The notes under the pieces: model-generated
Database searches by the model: none
What the model was told of the DNA's origin: nothing
Seen by the model: only the letters and a program-made list of their open reading frames with translations
Assembly (NCBI RefSeq): GCF_007828835.1
Contig: NZ_VIVL01000001.1
Coordinates: 558,001 to 622,000, forward strand
Source of the DNA: Variovorax beijingensis
Lineage (GTDB): Bacteria; Pseudomonadota; Gammaproteobacteria; Burkholderiales; Burkholderiaceae_C
Length of the DNA stretch: 64,000 nucleotides
Direction: 5' to 3'
Shown: in pieces, positions 45,601 to 54,166 of the stretch
How the letters are laid out: each line of letters opens with the position of its first letter
How positions within the stretch are numbered: position 1 is the stretch's first letter
Made by a program: the position numbers and the translations under genes

Positions 45601-46587
45601 TCAATCCAGCTGCGCCCCTGACTTCTTGACGACGTCCTTCCACTTGGCCGACTCGCTCACGATGAACTGCCCGAGCTTCTGCGGCGAAGTGTCCGCCGAG
45701 GCTTCCAGGCCCTGCGCCGCGAACATCTGCTTCACCTTGGGCGAGTTCAGCACCTCGGCGAAGGCCTGGTTGAGCTTGCTCACGCGGTCCGCGGGCGTGC
45801 CGGCCGGCGCCACGATGCCGAAGAACACGCTCACGTCGTAGCCCTTGTAGCCCTGCTCCGAAATCGTCGGCACATCGGGCAGCGCCTGCGAACGCGCGAC
45901 CGTTGCCACGCCCAGCGCGCGCAGCTTGCCTGCCTTCACGTACGGCAGCGCGGTGAGGATGTCGGTGAAGGTCATGCCGACCTGGTTGCCGAGCAGGTCG
46001 TTGAGTGCGGGGCCGGTGCCTTTGTACGGGATGTGCTGCAGGTCGGTACCGGCCACCGAGTTGAACAGCACGCCCGCCAGGTGCGACGAGGCGCCGTTGC
46101 CCGAGGACGCATAGCTGAGCTTGCCGGGGTTGGCCTTGGCATAGGCGACGAGTTCGCGCACGTCCTTCACCGGCAGCGCGGGGTTCACCACCAGGATGTT
46201 CGGCAGGTAGCCGACCTGGATCACGGGCGCGAAGCTCTTGACGGGGTCGTAGCCGATCTTGCGGTAGAGGCTCGCGTTGATGGCGAGCGGGCCCGAGGTG
46301 CCGAACAGCAGCGTGTGGCCATCGGCCTCAGCGCGCGCCACGTAGTCGGCGCCGATGTTGCCGCCTGCGCCCGCACGGTTCTCCACGATCATCGGCTGGC
46401 CGAGGCGGTCTTTCATCTCGGCGGCCAGCGTGCGGGCCATGGCGTCGGTCGGGCCGCCGGGCGGGAAGGGCACGACCAGCATCAGGGGCTTGGAAGGGAA
46501 GGGCCCCTGGGCTTGCACGGCGGGTGCGGCGCCCAGCAGCGCGGCGCAGGCGGCCAGGGCCGCGAAGAAGTGAGTGAGGTGTCGCAA
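45601..46587 (-). CDS. Bug/TctC-family substrate-binding protein
   Basis: 328 aa. The signal peptide (LRHLTHFFAALAACAALLGAAPAVQAQG) is followed by the family opening PLMLVVPFPPGGPTDAMARTL, NRAGAGGNIGADY and IPYKGTGPAL. The frame has no ATG before the signal, so I use TTG at 46587, with GGAG nine bases upstream; the Met-equivalent residue begins LRHL. No TctA/B partner. It sits between the CoA transferase and the acyl-CoA dehydrogenase on one strand and is probably in their operon. Confidence 0.9.
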   Translation of the reverse strand: MRHLTHFFAALAACAALLGAAPAVQAQGPFPSKPLMLVVPFPPGGPTDAMARTLAAEMKDRLGQPMIVENRAGAGGNIGADYVARAEADGHTLLFGTSGPLAINASLYRKIGYDPVKSFAPVIQVGYLPNILVVNPALPVKDVRELVAYAKANPGKLSYASSGNGASSHLAGVLFNSVAGTDLQHIPYKGTGPALNDLLGNQVGMTFTDILTALPYVKAGKLRALGVATVARSQALPDVPTISEQGYKGYDVSVFFGIVAPAGTPADRVSKLNQAFAEVLNSPKVKQMFAAQGLEASADTSPQKLGQFIVSESAKWKDVVKKSGAQLD

Positions 46588-46616
46588 GGTGATGTCTCCG
46601 TTTTTTGTGTCGTGAA

Positions 46617-48326
46617 TCAGGCGACGACGTTGGCGGCGTGCATCGCGGTGAGGTTCCAGTCCGCGGGCATCGCGTCGGGCGCAAGCGGGTCGCGCGGCAG
46701 CACGCGGTGCAGCAGCACCAACTGGGCCCAGCGCAGGCGCGCGGCCGAACCGCTGCGTGCCGCCTCCCAGGCCATCGCGATGCTGCTCGTACAGTGGTAG
46801 AGCGCCGAGGCGGCCTGCCGCGCCAGCACGTCGCCACCTTCGCGGGCGGCCGTCTCGGCCAGCGCGGCGGCGCGCGCCAGCGCATCGCGCAGCGCCGCCG
46901 CAAAAGCCGGTGCCAGTTCCGCATCGGCGAGCAGCTTCTCGCAGTGCGCGCGCAGCACCGGCAGCGAGCCCTCGCGCTTGACGGCGCGGATCACGTCCAG
47001 CGCCACGATGTTGCTGGTGCCTTCCCAGATCGAGCCCAGGTGCGCATCGCGCACGAGCCGCGGATCGCTCCATTCCTCGATGTAGCCGCAGCCGCCGCGC
47101 ACTTCCATCGCATCGCCCGTCACCTTGCGCGCATCGCGGCAGGCGCGGAACTTGATGAGCGGCGTGAGGATGCGCAGCAGCGAGTAGGCATCGGGCTCGC
47201 CGGCATCGGAGCGCGCGAGTGCCAGCGCGGTCTGGCACACCATGGTGCGCGCCTGTTCGGCCGGCAGGCGCAGCTTGTCGAGCTGGCGCTGCATCAGCGG
47301 CATCTGGTCGAGCGTGCGGCCGAAGGCGCGGCGCTCGGCGGCGATGTACTCGGCCTCGGCCACCGCGCGGCGCATGAGGCCGGCGGCGCGCACGCCGTTC
47401 GACAGGCGCGAGTTGTTGACCATGTCGGCCATCTGCACGAAGCCGCGGCCTTCCTCGCCCACCAGATACGCAATCGCGCCTTCTAGCCGGATCTCGCCGC
47501 TGGCCATCGAGCGCGTGCCCAGCTTGTCCTTCAGCCGGATGATGCGGTAGTGGTTGAGGCTGCCGTCTTCGAGCCGGCGCGGCAGCAGGAACAGCGACAC
47601 GCCCTTCATGCCGGGCAGGCCGTTCTCGGCGCGCGCGAGCACCATCGCGAAGTCGGCATCGGGGTTGGAGCAGAACCACTTGTCGCCGGTGATGCGCCAG
47701 CTGCCATCAGTCTCTTGCCGCGCCATCGTCGCAGTGGCCGCGATGTCGGAGCCCGCGGCCTGCTCGGTCATGAACATCGCGCCCTGCGCAAGCTCGTCGA
47801 AGTCCAGCGACGTGAGCCGCGGCAGGAAGCGCGCGACCAGCTCGGGCCTCGCGAACTTCTTGAGCGTGCGCGTGAGCGAGTCGGTCATCGACACCGGGCA
47901 GCACAGGCCGAATTCGGCCTGCACGAAGAGATAGGTCAGCACGTACTTGACGAGCGGCGGCATCCGGCCCTTCCAGCCCAGCGTCTCCTCGCGGTGCGAC
48001 ATCGCGGCCAGGCCGAATTCGCTGAGCGCGAGGCGCTCCATCTCCACGTAGGCCGGATGCTTGATGACCTTCTGCTCGTCCAGGCCGGTGCGGGTGCGCT
48101 GCTTCAGCGTGGGCGGGTTGCGGTCGGCGGTGCCGGCCAGGTCGTCGAGCAGGCCGCCCGCGAGGCCGCCCAGCCGCTCGAAATGCGGCTGCATGTGGGC
48201 CAGCAGATCGGCGGGCAGGTAGAGCGCGAGCAGCCTGTGCAGCTCGGTGTCGGCCGTGAACAGGTTCTGGCCGTGGCGGTCGGGGATCGGGTGGGCGTGC
48301 GCGGCGGTGGCGTCGTTCTGGGCCAT
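46617..48326 (-). CDS. Acyl-CoA dehydrogenase (AidB-like long form)
   Basis: 569-aa flavoenzyme that would desaturate an acyl-CoA. Features: FMTEQAAGSDIAATAT, WRITGDKWFCSNPDAD, VVNNSRLSNGVRAAGLM-like helix and GCGYIEEWSDPRLVRDAHLGSIWEGTSNIVALDV. The long C-terminal part (>100 residues more than classic ACADs) is seen in AidB/FadE-like enzymes. First gene of the operon with the Bug protein and CoA transferase. The ATG faces a LysR gene across a small gap that contains a LysR-box. Confidence 0.93.
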   Translation of the reverse strand: MAQNDATAAHAHPIPDRHGQNLFTADTELHRLLALYLPADLLAHMQPHFERLGGLAGGLLDDLAGTADRNPPTLKQRTRTGLDEQKVIKHPAYVEMERLALSEFGLAAMSHREETLGWKGRMPPLVKYVLTYLFVQAEFGLCCPVSMTDSLTRTLKKFARPELVARFLPRLTSLDFDELAQGAMFMTEQAAGSDIAATATMARQETDGSWRITGDKWFCSNPDADFAMVLARAENGLPGMKGVSLFLLPRRLEDGSLNHYRIIRLKDKLGTRSMASGEIRLEGAIAYLVGEEGRGFVQMADMVNNSRLSNGVRAAGLMRRAVAEAEYIAAERRAFGRTLDQMPLMQRQLDKLRLPAEQARTMVCQTALALARSDAGEPDAYSLLRILTPLIKFRACRDARKVTGDAMEVRGGCGYIEEWSDPRLVRDAHLGSIWEGTSNIVALDVIRAVKREGSLPVLRAHCEKLLADAELAPAFAAALRDALARAAALAETAAREGGDVLARQAASALYHCTSSIAMAWEAARSGSAARLRWAQLVLLHRVLPRDPLAPDAMPADWNLTAMHAANVVA

Positions 48327-48375
48327 GCGTCTGTCTCCTGGTTCGCCGCATTGTTGGGGCCCCGACGATCCGTGT

Positions 48376-48389
48376 CTAATATCGATTAG
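48376..48389. promoter_or_regulatory. LysR-type box between the acyl-CoA dehydrogenase and LysR genes
   Basis: CTAAT-ATCG-ATTAG, a 14-bp dyad with the T-N11-A form of LysR sites, lies 28 bp before the LysR ATG and 50 bp before the acyl-CoA dehydrogenase start. Likely controls both divergent genes. Confidence 0.65.
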
Positions 48390-48416
48390 GTCTTGTTCGA
48401 TTCGATTTACCTATCC

Positions 48417-49313
48417 ATGGAACTGCGACACCTGCGCTACTTTTCCGTGCTGGCCGAGGAGCTGCATTTCGGGCGCGCCGCGCGGCGCCTGTCGATCTCG
48501 CAGCCGCCGCTGTCGGTGGCCATCCGCCAGCTCGAGGAGTCGGTGGGGGCGCGGCTGTTCGAGCGCAACAGCAAGGAGGTGCGGCTCACGCATGCGGGCG
48601 AGGCGCTGCGCATCTCGGCGCGGCGGCTGCTGCTGCAGGCGGAAGAGGCGGCGCTGGAGGCGCGCGACGTGGCCGCGGGCTCGGCGGGAAGGCTGCGCAT
48701 CGGCTTCGTCGGTGCGATGCTCTACCGCGGCCTGCCGCAGGCGCTGCGCGCGTTCCAGGCCAGGCACCCGGCGGTGCGCGTCACGCTCGCCGAAATCAAT
48801 TCCGGCGTGCAGATCGCCGAGCTGCTGCACGACCGTCTCGACCTGGGCTTCGTGCACACCAGCCGCATGCCGCCCGAGCTGCAGCACCGCCTGCTGCTGT
48901 CCGAGCCCTTCGTGTGCTGCCTGCCCGCAGGCCACGCGCTGGCGCGCAAGCGCGTGCTCGCGCCGGCCGACCTGCGCAGCCAGCCCTTCGTGCTGTTCTC
49001 GCGCGAGGCCTCGCCCGACTACCACGAGCGCATCCTGTCGATCTGCGCCGACGCCGGCTTCCTGCCCGAGGTGCGGCACGAGGTGCGCCACTGGCTCGCG
49101 GTGGTCTCGCTGGTGTCGCAGGGCATGGGCGTCGCGCTGGTGCCGCAGGCCATGCGGCATTCGGCTCTGCGCGGGGCGGTGTTCCGGCCGCTCGACCGCG
49201 CGGTGGCGCAATCGGAGGCCTACGGCGTGTGGCGCAGCGGGCCGCCGAACGTGCTGGCCGAGCGGCTGTTGCAGGGCGTGGCAGAAAGCCTCGCGGCCGA
49301 AGCGGCGCCCTAA
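48417..49313 (+). CDS. LysR-family transcriptional regulator (of the acyl-CoA dehydrogenase operon)
   Basis: 298 aa, beginning MELRHLRYFSVLAEELHFGR, the typical helix-turn-helix, followed by a BenM/CatM-like effector domain (LRIGFVGAMLYRGLPQALRAF; REASPDYHERILSICADAGF). The ATG at 48417 matches the family; eight in-frame upstream codons do not. BenM-type relatives sense aromatic-acid-derived metabolites, fitting an organic-acid operon. The end overlaps srkA tail-to-tail by four bases. Confidence 0.94.
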   Translation: MELRHLRYFSVLAEELHFGRAARRLSISQPPLSVAIRQLEESVGARLFERNSKEVRLTHAGEALRISARRLLLQAEEAALEARDVAAGSAGRLRIGFVGAMLYRGLPQALRAFQARHPAVRVTLAEINSGVQIAELLHDRLDLGFVHTSRMPPELQHRLLLSEPFVCCLPAGHALARKRVLAPADLRSQPFVLFSREASPDYHERILSICADAGFLPEVRHEVRHWLAVVSLVSQGMGVALVPQAMRHSALRGAVFRPLDRAVAQSEAYGVWRSGPPNVLAERLLQGVAESLAAEAAP

Positions 49314-50344
49314 GCGTAGAGCGGCTCTTCGGCCATCTGCTCGCACTGCTCCTGCAGCACGAGGATCTGGCCCTTCCAGTAGTCGCTGGAGCCGAACCAC
49401 GGAAAGTTGATCGGGAAGATCGGGTCTTCCCAGCGCCGCGCGAGCCAGGCGCTGTAGTGGATGAGCCGCAGGGTGCGCAGCGGCTCGATCAGCGCGAGTT
49501 CGCGGCGGTCGAATTCGCGGAACTGCTCGTAGCCGTCGAGCAGGCCCGAGAGCTGCGCGGTGCGCTGCGCGCGCTCGCCCGACAGCAGCATCCAGAGGTC
49601 CTGCACCGCGAAGCCGGTGCGCGCATCGTCCAGGTCGACGAAGTGCGGGCCGCCGCCGGGCCGGTCGGTCGGCGTCCACAGGATGTTGCCGGGATGCACG
49701 TCGCCATGCAGGCGCAGCTTGCGCGGCTGGAAGTCGGAGGCCGGGGCGTTCACCGCCAGCGCGGTGGCGGCAATCATGTCCAGCGCTTCGTTGCAGGCCT
49801 TTTCCCAGTCGCGCTGCACGTCGAGCGGCACCTTGTCGTGGGCCAGCAGCCAGTCGCGCGAGGCGATGCCGAAGGTCTGCAGGTCGAGCGCGGGCCGGGC
49901 CTCGAAAGGCCTGGCGCTGCCCACCGTGTGGATGCGCGCGAGAAAGCGGCCGACCCATTCGAGCACTTCGAAATCGTCCAGCTCCGGCGCGCGGCCGCCT
50001 CGGTAGGGGCTCACGCTGAAGGCAAAGCCGCCGTGGCGGTGCAGCGTGGCGCCGTCGAAAGCCAGCGGCGCCACGGCCGGCACTTCGGCCGCCGCCAGCT
50101 CGAGCGAGAAGCCGTGCTCCTCGAGGATCTCGGCCTCGCTCCAGCGCTCGGGGCGGTAGAACTTGACCACCACCGCACTGCGGTCTTCCAGGTAGACCTG
50201 ATAGACCCGGTTTTCATAGGAGTTCAGACCCGTGAGCCGGCCGTCGCCGTGCAGGCCGAGCGTTGCGAGGGCGTCGAGCACCACGTCGGGTGTGAGGCTC
50301 TCGTAAGGATGGGTGTTCGCGGGCGCTGCGGGGGAAAGGGTCAT
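49310..50344 (-). CDS. srkA: Stress response kinase A (YihE-type)
   Basis: 344-aa serine/threonine kinase-like protein of the SrkA/choline kinase fold. It has NSYENRVYQVYLEDRSAVVVKFYRPERWS at the N-lobe, the catalytic LRLHGDVHPGNILW and the metal motif FVDLDDARTGFAVQDLWMLLSG. In E. coli SrkA protects cells against death after envelope or oxidative stress. Length (344) is close to the E. coli protein (328). Confidence 0.93.
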   Translation of the reverse strand: MTLSPAAPANTHPYESLTPDVVLDALATLGLHGDGRLTGLNSYENRVYQVYLEDRSAVVVKFYRPERWSEAEILEEHGFSLELAAAEVPAVAPLAFDGATLHRHGGFAFSVSPYRGGRAPELDDFEVLEWVGRFLARIHTVGSARPFEARPALDLQTFGIASRDWLLAHDKVPLDVQRDWEKACNEALDMIAATALAVNAPASDFQPRKLRLHGDVHPGNILWTPTDRPGGGPHFVDLDDARTGFAVQDLWMLLSGERAQRTAQLSGLLDGYEQFREFDRRELALIEPLRTLRLIHYSAWLARRWEDPIFPINFPWFGSSDYWKGQILVLQEQCEQMAEEPLYA

Positions 50345-50377
50345 GCAGCGATTGTCGCTACCCCGGCCCCCGGAATG

Positions 50378-51496
50378 TCAGAGGCCGCCCGGTTGTTTGT
50401 AAAGCGAAAGGATATGGCCGGTGCGCGGGTCGCCCTTGCCGGCCAGCACCTGCGCATAGGCGGCCTGCACCGCTTCGCCGCCGTGGTGGTGCTCGGCGCG
50501 CAGCCAGGGCTTCTTCGCGTCGGTCACCGTGGCCAGGAAGTGGTGCCAGGCGGCCACCATGCGCCGGCCGAATTCGTCGGCGCCCCACTCGGCGGTGCGC
50601 TTCTTGATCTGCGCCGGCGCGAAGAACAGCGTGGCGCGCGGGCCTGCCAGGTCCTTGCCCGCGCCCTTGGCCGCGAGCTGCTCGACGTGCGTGCCGCCGA
50701 TCGAGCAGCTGTATCTGAGGTTGGAGAAGCGCGCGTGGATCGCGTTGCGCAGGCCGGCGTTGCCCGCGAAGTCCACATAGACGCAGGGCGTGCCGGCCGC
50801 GATGCCCTCGAGCGCGTCGTAGGTGACCACGCGGTGGTAGCAGCCCAGGCTCTCGCAGAAGGCCGCGTTGGCGGGCGAGGTCAGGCCGATCACCTCGATG
50901 CCTTCGCGCTGGTGCAGCTGGAAGGCGGTGCCATAGGCCGTCTTGCTCGATGCGCTCGACAGCAGCAGGGTGTTGGCGCCGAAGAAATCGTTGTCGGCCA
51001 TGAAGTCGTCGATCAGCCACGAGGTGATGAACAGCGGGCGCAGCAGCGCCTGCACGTCTTCGGTGTCCGAGGTGTAGAGCGGGTCGGCGTTGCAGCGGAA
51101 GTACTGGTTGTAGACCGCGGGCAGCTCGGCGCGGTGTGGGGCGGCATCGGTGAAGCGCCCGGGCGAGAGGCGGTCGGGGCTCAGCACGGCGCCCGACGAC
51201 ATCGGCCAGTAGCCGTAGAGCCGCTCGCCCACCGCCACGCCCGGGTGCAGCGACTGCACCACGCTGGCGAAGCCCCATACCGGGATGCTGCCCCAGCCTT
51301 CTTCCGTGGACGGGAAGAACTGCCAGTAGCTCATCGCATCGCCGAAGGCGGCGTAGGTGATGTTGTTGGAGGTGAGCGCAAAGCTGTCGATGCGCACGCG
51401 CACCTGGCCGTCTGCGAGCGGCTGGTCGGCGGCGGTGTGCAGCCGCGTGGTGGCGAGTTCGCCCTTGCGGATCAGGAGGCTGGTGGTGCTGCTCAT
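50378..51496 (-). CDS. DUF2855 family protein
   Basis: 372 aa of a family with no proven activity, but with a GroES/MDR-like look: RVRIDSFALTSNNITYAAFGDAM, IPVWGFASVVQS and a cofactor-like region TLLLSSASSKTAYGTAFQL. It could be an NAD(P)H-linked reductase or an esterase-type partner in polyketide/aromatic metabolism. ATG at 51496 (MSSTTSLLIRKG); an in-frame ATG five codons earlier exists. Alone on the minus strand. Confidence 0.85.
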   Translation of the reverse strand: MSSTTSLLIRKGELATTRLHTAADQPLADGQVRVRIDSFALTSNNITYAAFGDAMSYWQFFPSTEEGWGSIPVWGFASVVQSLHPGVAVGERLYGYWPMSSGAVLSPDRLSPGRFTDAAPHRAELPAVYNQYFRCNADPLYTSDTEDVQALLRPLFITSWLIDDFMADNDFFGANTLLLSSASSKTAYGTAFQLHQREGIEVIGLTSPANAAFCESLGCYHRVVTYDALEGIAAGTPCVYVDFAGNAGLRNAIHARFSNLRYSCSIGGTHVEQLAAKGAGKDLAGPRATLFFAPAQIKKRTAEWGADEFGRRMVAAWHHFLATVTDAKKPWLRAEHHHGGEAVQAAYAQVLAGKGDPRTGHILSLYKQPGGL

Positions 51497-51626
51497 GGTG
51501 TCGATCTCCATGGTGGTGGTGTGGGTTGCGGGGATGGCGCGTGCTGCAGCCACATTAGCCAAGCTCGATGAAAGGCGCTATCGCGCTTCCCTTTTCCGCG
51601 TCACCCGTGAGACAAGCTCGGCCATG

Positions 51627-51663
51627 AAAAAAGCGCCCCGGCTTGTGGCCGGGACGCTTTTTT
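51627..51663 (-). terminator. Rho-independent terminator of ohr (bidirectional-looking)
   Basis: AAAAAAGCG-CCCCGGC-TTGTG-GCCGGGA-CGCTTTTTT: a GC-rich stem with a 5-base loop and T/A runs at both sides. Placed 22 bp after the ohr stop, it ends that transcript and may also insulate the DUF2855 gene. Confidence 0.85.
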
Positions 51664-51684
51664 GTTGTTGCGCAGGGCGCGGAA

Positions 51685-52110
51685 TCAGGCGATCGAGAGC
51701 TCGACGTCGATGTTGCCGCGCGTGGCGTTCGAGTACGGGCAGACCTGGTGGGCCGTGTCGACCAGCTTCTGCTTCTGGTCGGCGTCGAGGCCGGGCAGCG
51801 TGATCGCCAGCTTCACGGCGATGCCGTAGGCGGCGCCGCCGTTCGTGGGGCCAAGCGAAACGCTGGAGTCGATGGCCACGTCTTCAGGCACTTTGACGCC
51901 GATCTTCGGGCCGACGGCCTTCATTGCGCCGATGAAGCAGGCGGCATAGCCGACCGCGAAGAGCTGCTCGGGGTTGGTGCCGGGCTTGCCCGAACCGGGC
52001 GAGCTGAGCTTGACGTCGATGGCGCCGTCGCTGGACTTGCCTGCGCCGTCGCGGCCGCCGACGGTGTGGGCTTCAGCGGTGTAGAGAACCTTGTCGAGCT
52101 TGGTGGTCAT
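51685..52110 (-). CDS. ohr: Organic hydroperoxide resistance protein Ohr
   Basis: 141-aa thiol peroxidase that reduces organic (lipid) hydroperoxides. The two active Cys are Cys58 (GYAACFIGA) and Cys124 (HQVCPYSNATRGN), with Arg20 and Glu48 in the usual places for the active site. It follows ohrR by 82 bp on the same strand and is ended by a strong terminator. Confidence 0.97.
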   Translation of the reverse strand: MTTKLDKVLYTAEAHTVGGRDGAGKSSDGAIDVKLSSPGSGKPGTNPEQLFAVGYAACFIGAMKAVGPKIGVKVPEDVAIDSSVSLGPTNGGAAYGIAVKLAITLPGLDADQKQKLVDTAHQVCPYSNATRGNIDVELSIA

Positions 52111-52192
52111 GGTGATTCCTTTGATGATGGAGGGAGGGTGAAAAAAGCTTCTCTCTCTTTCGATCGAAGCGGGGAGAAAACCGGTGTGCCTG

Positions 52193-52651
52193 TCAGGCCG
52201 CCTTCTTGATGCGGTCGCGCAGCGACTGAATCTGCTGGGTGAGCGAAATCAGTTCGGGCACCGAGCACTGGGCGGCGGCCATCAGGCATTCGGGCACGTT
52301 CGCGGCGCGGGCCTTGAGCCTGCGGCCCGCAGCGGTGAGCGTGATGTGCACGCGGCGTTCGTCGGCCGCGTCGCGCACCCTGGCCACGTAGCCGGTGGCT
52401 TCGAGCCGCTTGAGCAGCGGGGTGAGCGTGCCGGAATCCAGCGAGAGGCGCTCGCCGAGCTCGGAGACCATCGGCCCGTCATGTTCCCAGAGGGCGAGCA
52501 TGACCAGGTATTGGGGATAGGTGAGCTGCAGCTTTTCCAGCACCGGCTTGTAGAGGCGGGTCATGGCCAACGAGGCGGAATAGACGGCGAAGCAGAGCTG
52601 GTTGTCCAGCTTGAGCATTTCGTCTGTGGCTTGTGTGGGGCTGCTGCGCAT
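52193..52651 (-). CDS. ohrR: MarR-family organic hydroperoxide regulator OhrR
   Basis: 152 aa. The peroxidatic Cys20 (LKLDNQLCFAVYSAS) is followed by the winged helix (LSLDSGTLTPLLKRLEATGYV) and later Cys122 and Cys129 near the C terminus, so it is probably of the 2-Cys type (as in Xanthomonas). Oxidation releases it from DNA and derepresses ohr. The start at 52651 is used; twelve in-frame codons upstream lack homology. The operator lies just before it. Confidence 0.95.
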   Translation of the reverse strand: MRSSPTQATDEMLKLDNQLCFAVYSASLAMTRLYKPVLEKLQLTYPQYLVMLALWEHDGPMVSELGERLSLDSGTLTPLLKRLEATGYVARVRDAADERRVHITLTAAGRRLKARAANVPECLMAAAQCSVPELISLTQQIQSLRDRIKKAA

Positions 52652-52669
52652 GGCTGGAATTGTAGCGAG

Positions 52670-52695
52670 CAATTTAATTGTGTGCAATGTAATTG
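52670..52695. promoter_or_regulatory. OhrR operator pair
   Basis: CAATTTAATTG at 52670-52680 and CAATGTAATTG at 52685-52695, AT-rich palindromes 15 bp apart centre to centre, lie directly upstream of ohrR. They match the TACAATT-AATTGTA style of known OhrR boxes and imply autoregulation. Confidence 0.8.
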
Positions 52696-52720
52696 TTTTG
52701 GGCTCATTTTGGGTGTTGGC

Positions 52721-53305
52721 TTTCCGGGGCCGGGATTCCGCCCGGCGGCGGCCTCACTTTCTTTTGCTTCGCCAAAAGAAAGTAAGCAAAGAAAAGGCGA
52801 CCCCACTGTCTGCGACCCCTTCGCTGCGCTACGGGGCAACCTGCGGTGCTCGGGTTTCGCGGGGTCTCGCAGAACTCGCTTCGCTCAAACAGCTGAGAGC
52901 CCTGATCCGCGAAACCCTGCGCTCCTCGGCGCAGCCAGAGGGGAGGGCAAACCGAACGGGCCATTGCTGCGCTCGGCCACCAAGCCACCGCAGGCGCGCA
53001 GCGCCTGCGGTGGTTGGGCTGTTGGTATTGAGTTGGGCTGTTGGTATTGGGGCCGAGCGAAGCGAAGGCCACCCGCTCCCACCCCTTCTGTATGCGCCGA
53101 GGAGCGCAGATGGAGGCGGGATCAGGGCCGCAGCTGTTTGAGCGAAGCGAGTTCTGCGGACCCCCGCCGGAATCGAGCACCGCAGGTTGCCCGCAGCGAA
53201 GCGGAGGGACGCAGACAGTAGGGGTCGCCTTTCTTTGCTTACTTTCTTTGGCGAAGCAAAGAAAGTGAGTCGCCCGCCGGGGCGAGACCCGGCCCCGAAA
53301 CCCAA
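52721..53305. repeat. Large (about 220-bp-arm) inverted repeat island
   Basis: The left arm (52721-52936) and right arm (53085-53303) are imperfect reverse complements. Both contain AAGAAAGTAAGCAAAGAAA, CAACCTGCGGTGCTCG, GAACTCGCTTCGCTCAAACA and GCTCCTCGGCGC. In the centre is a perfect 13-bp-arm hairpin (CCACCGCAGGCGC at 52985-52997 with GCGCCTGCGGTGG at 53001-53013). A 17-bp direct repeat TTGGGCTGTTGGTATTG follows at 53014-53030 and 53033-53049. No coding frame is credible. It fills the gap before the NodJ-like gene and resembles dispersed repeats of Comamonadaceae. Confidence 0.85.
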
Positions 53306-53314
53306 AAAAAACAC

Positions 53315-54157
53315 CTACCCCCCAAACCTCTTCCGAGTCAACGCCAGCGCCACCCAGAAAGCCGCAACCGCATACACCGCCAGCACCCCCGCATGCAGCC
53401 ACCAGTCGCCAGGCCACTGGTCCATGAACAGCGGCCGCACCAGCGCCACCGCATTGGTCAGCGGCAGCCATGCCGCCACGGCCCTCACGGCGGAAGGCAG
53501 TTGTTCCAAAGGAAAGAACACGCCGCTCAAGAACATCATCGGCGTCATGAACAGCGTGAAGTAATAGGTGAAGAAGTCGTAGCTCTTGGCAAGCGCATTG
53601 AAGATCAGTGCGATCGAGGAGAAGGTGATGCCCGCGCCGATCAGCACCATCCAAGCGACGATCAGCTTGGGGCTGTGGCTGATGCCCAGCCCGAGCATCA
53701 CGAACAGGATCGCGGTCACGGTGAAGATCGACTTGAACGCCGCCCACAGCATCTCGGCCAGCACGATGTCGTCCAGCCCGACGGGCGCATTCATGATGCC
53801 GTCCCAGGTCTTCTGCACCTGCATGCGGGAGAACGCCGAGTACAGCGCCTCGAAGCTCGCGGCATTCATCGCGCTCATGCAGATCGAGCCGCTCGCGAGG
53901 AACAGGATGTAGGGCACCTTCACGCCGTCCACCGCCACCTGTCCCACCAGCGCGCCCATGCCGTAACCGAAGGCCACGAGCCAGATCAGCGGCTCGGCGA
54001 TGTTGCCGATCAGGCTCGGTATCGCGAGCTTTCGCCACACCAGCAGGTTGCGCAGGAACACGGGCCACCAGCGCAACGAGATCTCGGGCGCGCGCCACAC
54101 GGAACGGGCCGGCGGCGGTGCCGCGGCAGCAGAAGAACTTGCAGTCGTCGTGTTCAT
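53315..54157 (-). CDS. ABC-2 type transporter permease (NodJ-like)
   Basis: 280-aa membrane protein with six hydrophobic segments. Family features: ISLRWWPVFLRNLLVWRKL, EPLIWLVAFGYGMGALVG, the SxxRM helix AFSRMQVQKTWDGIMNAPV and FFTYYFTLFMTPMMFLSGVFFPLEQLP. Related to NodJ, which exports lipo-oligosaccharides with NodI, but outside symbiosis genes the substrate is unknown. Next gene upstream is its ATPase. Confidence 0.92.
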   Translation of the reverse strand: MNTTTASSSAAAAPPPARSVWRAPEISLRWWPVFLRNLLVWRKLAIPSLIGNIAEPLIWLVAFGYGMGALVGQVAVDGVKVPYILFLASGSICMSAMNAASFEALYSAFSRMQVQKTWDGIMNAPVGLDDIVLAEMLWAAFKSIFTVTAILFVMLGLGISHSPKLIVAWMVLIGAGITFSSIALIFNALAKSYDFFTYYFTLFMTPMMFLSGVFFPLEQLPSAVRAVAAWLPLTNAVALVRPLFMDQWPGDWWLHAGVLAVYAVAAFWVALALTRKRFGG

Positions 54158-54166
54158 GATTTCACC

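Noticed and set aside
46588..47679. Apparent fusion of an Arg-rich frame to the Bug protein upstream of 46587
   Set aside because: The extra frame overlaps the acyl-CoA dehydrogenase in another phase and lacks homology; the Bug signal peptide marks the true start.
48914..51571. 885-aa open frame on the plus strand across srkA and the DUF2855 gene
   Set aside because: Runs opposite to two recognised proteins; low-complexity content typical of GC-rich antisense frames.
53014..53049. Two 17-bp direct repeats taken as a CRISPR-like start
   Set aside because: Only two copies with a 2-bp gap; no spacers and no cas genes.
52602..53564. Several open frames of 65-180 aa inside the large inverted repeat
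   Set aside because: They occur in mirrored form on both arms and on both strands, so they reflect the repeat, not coding capacity.
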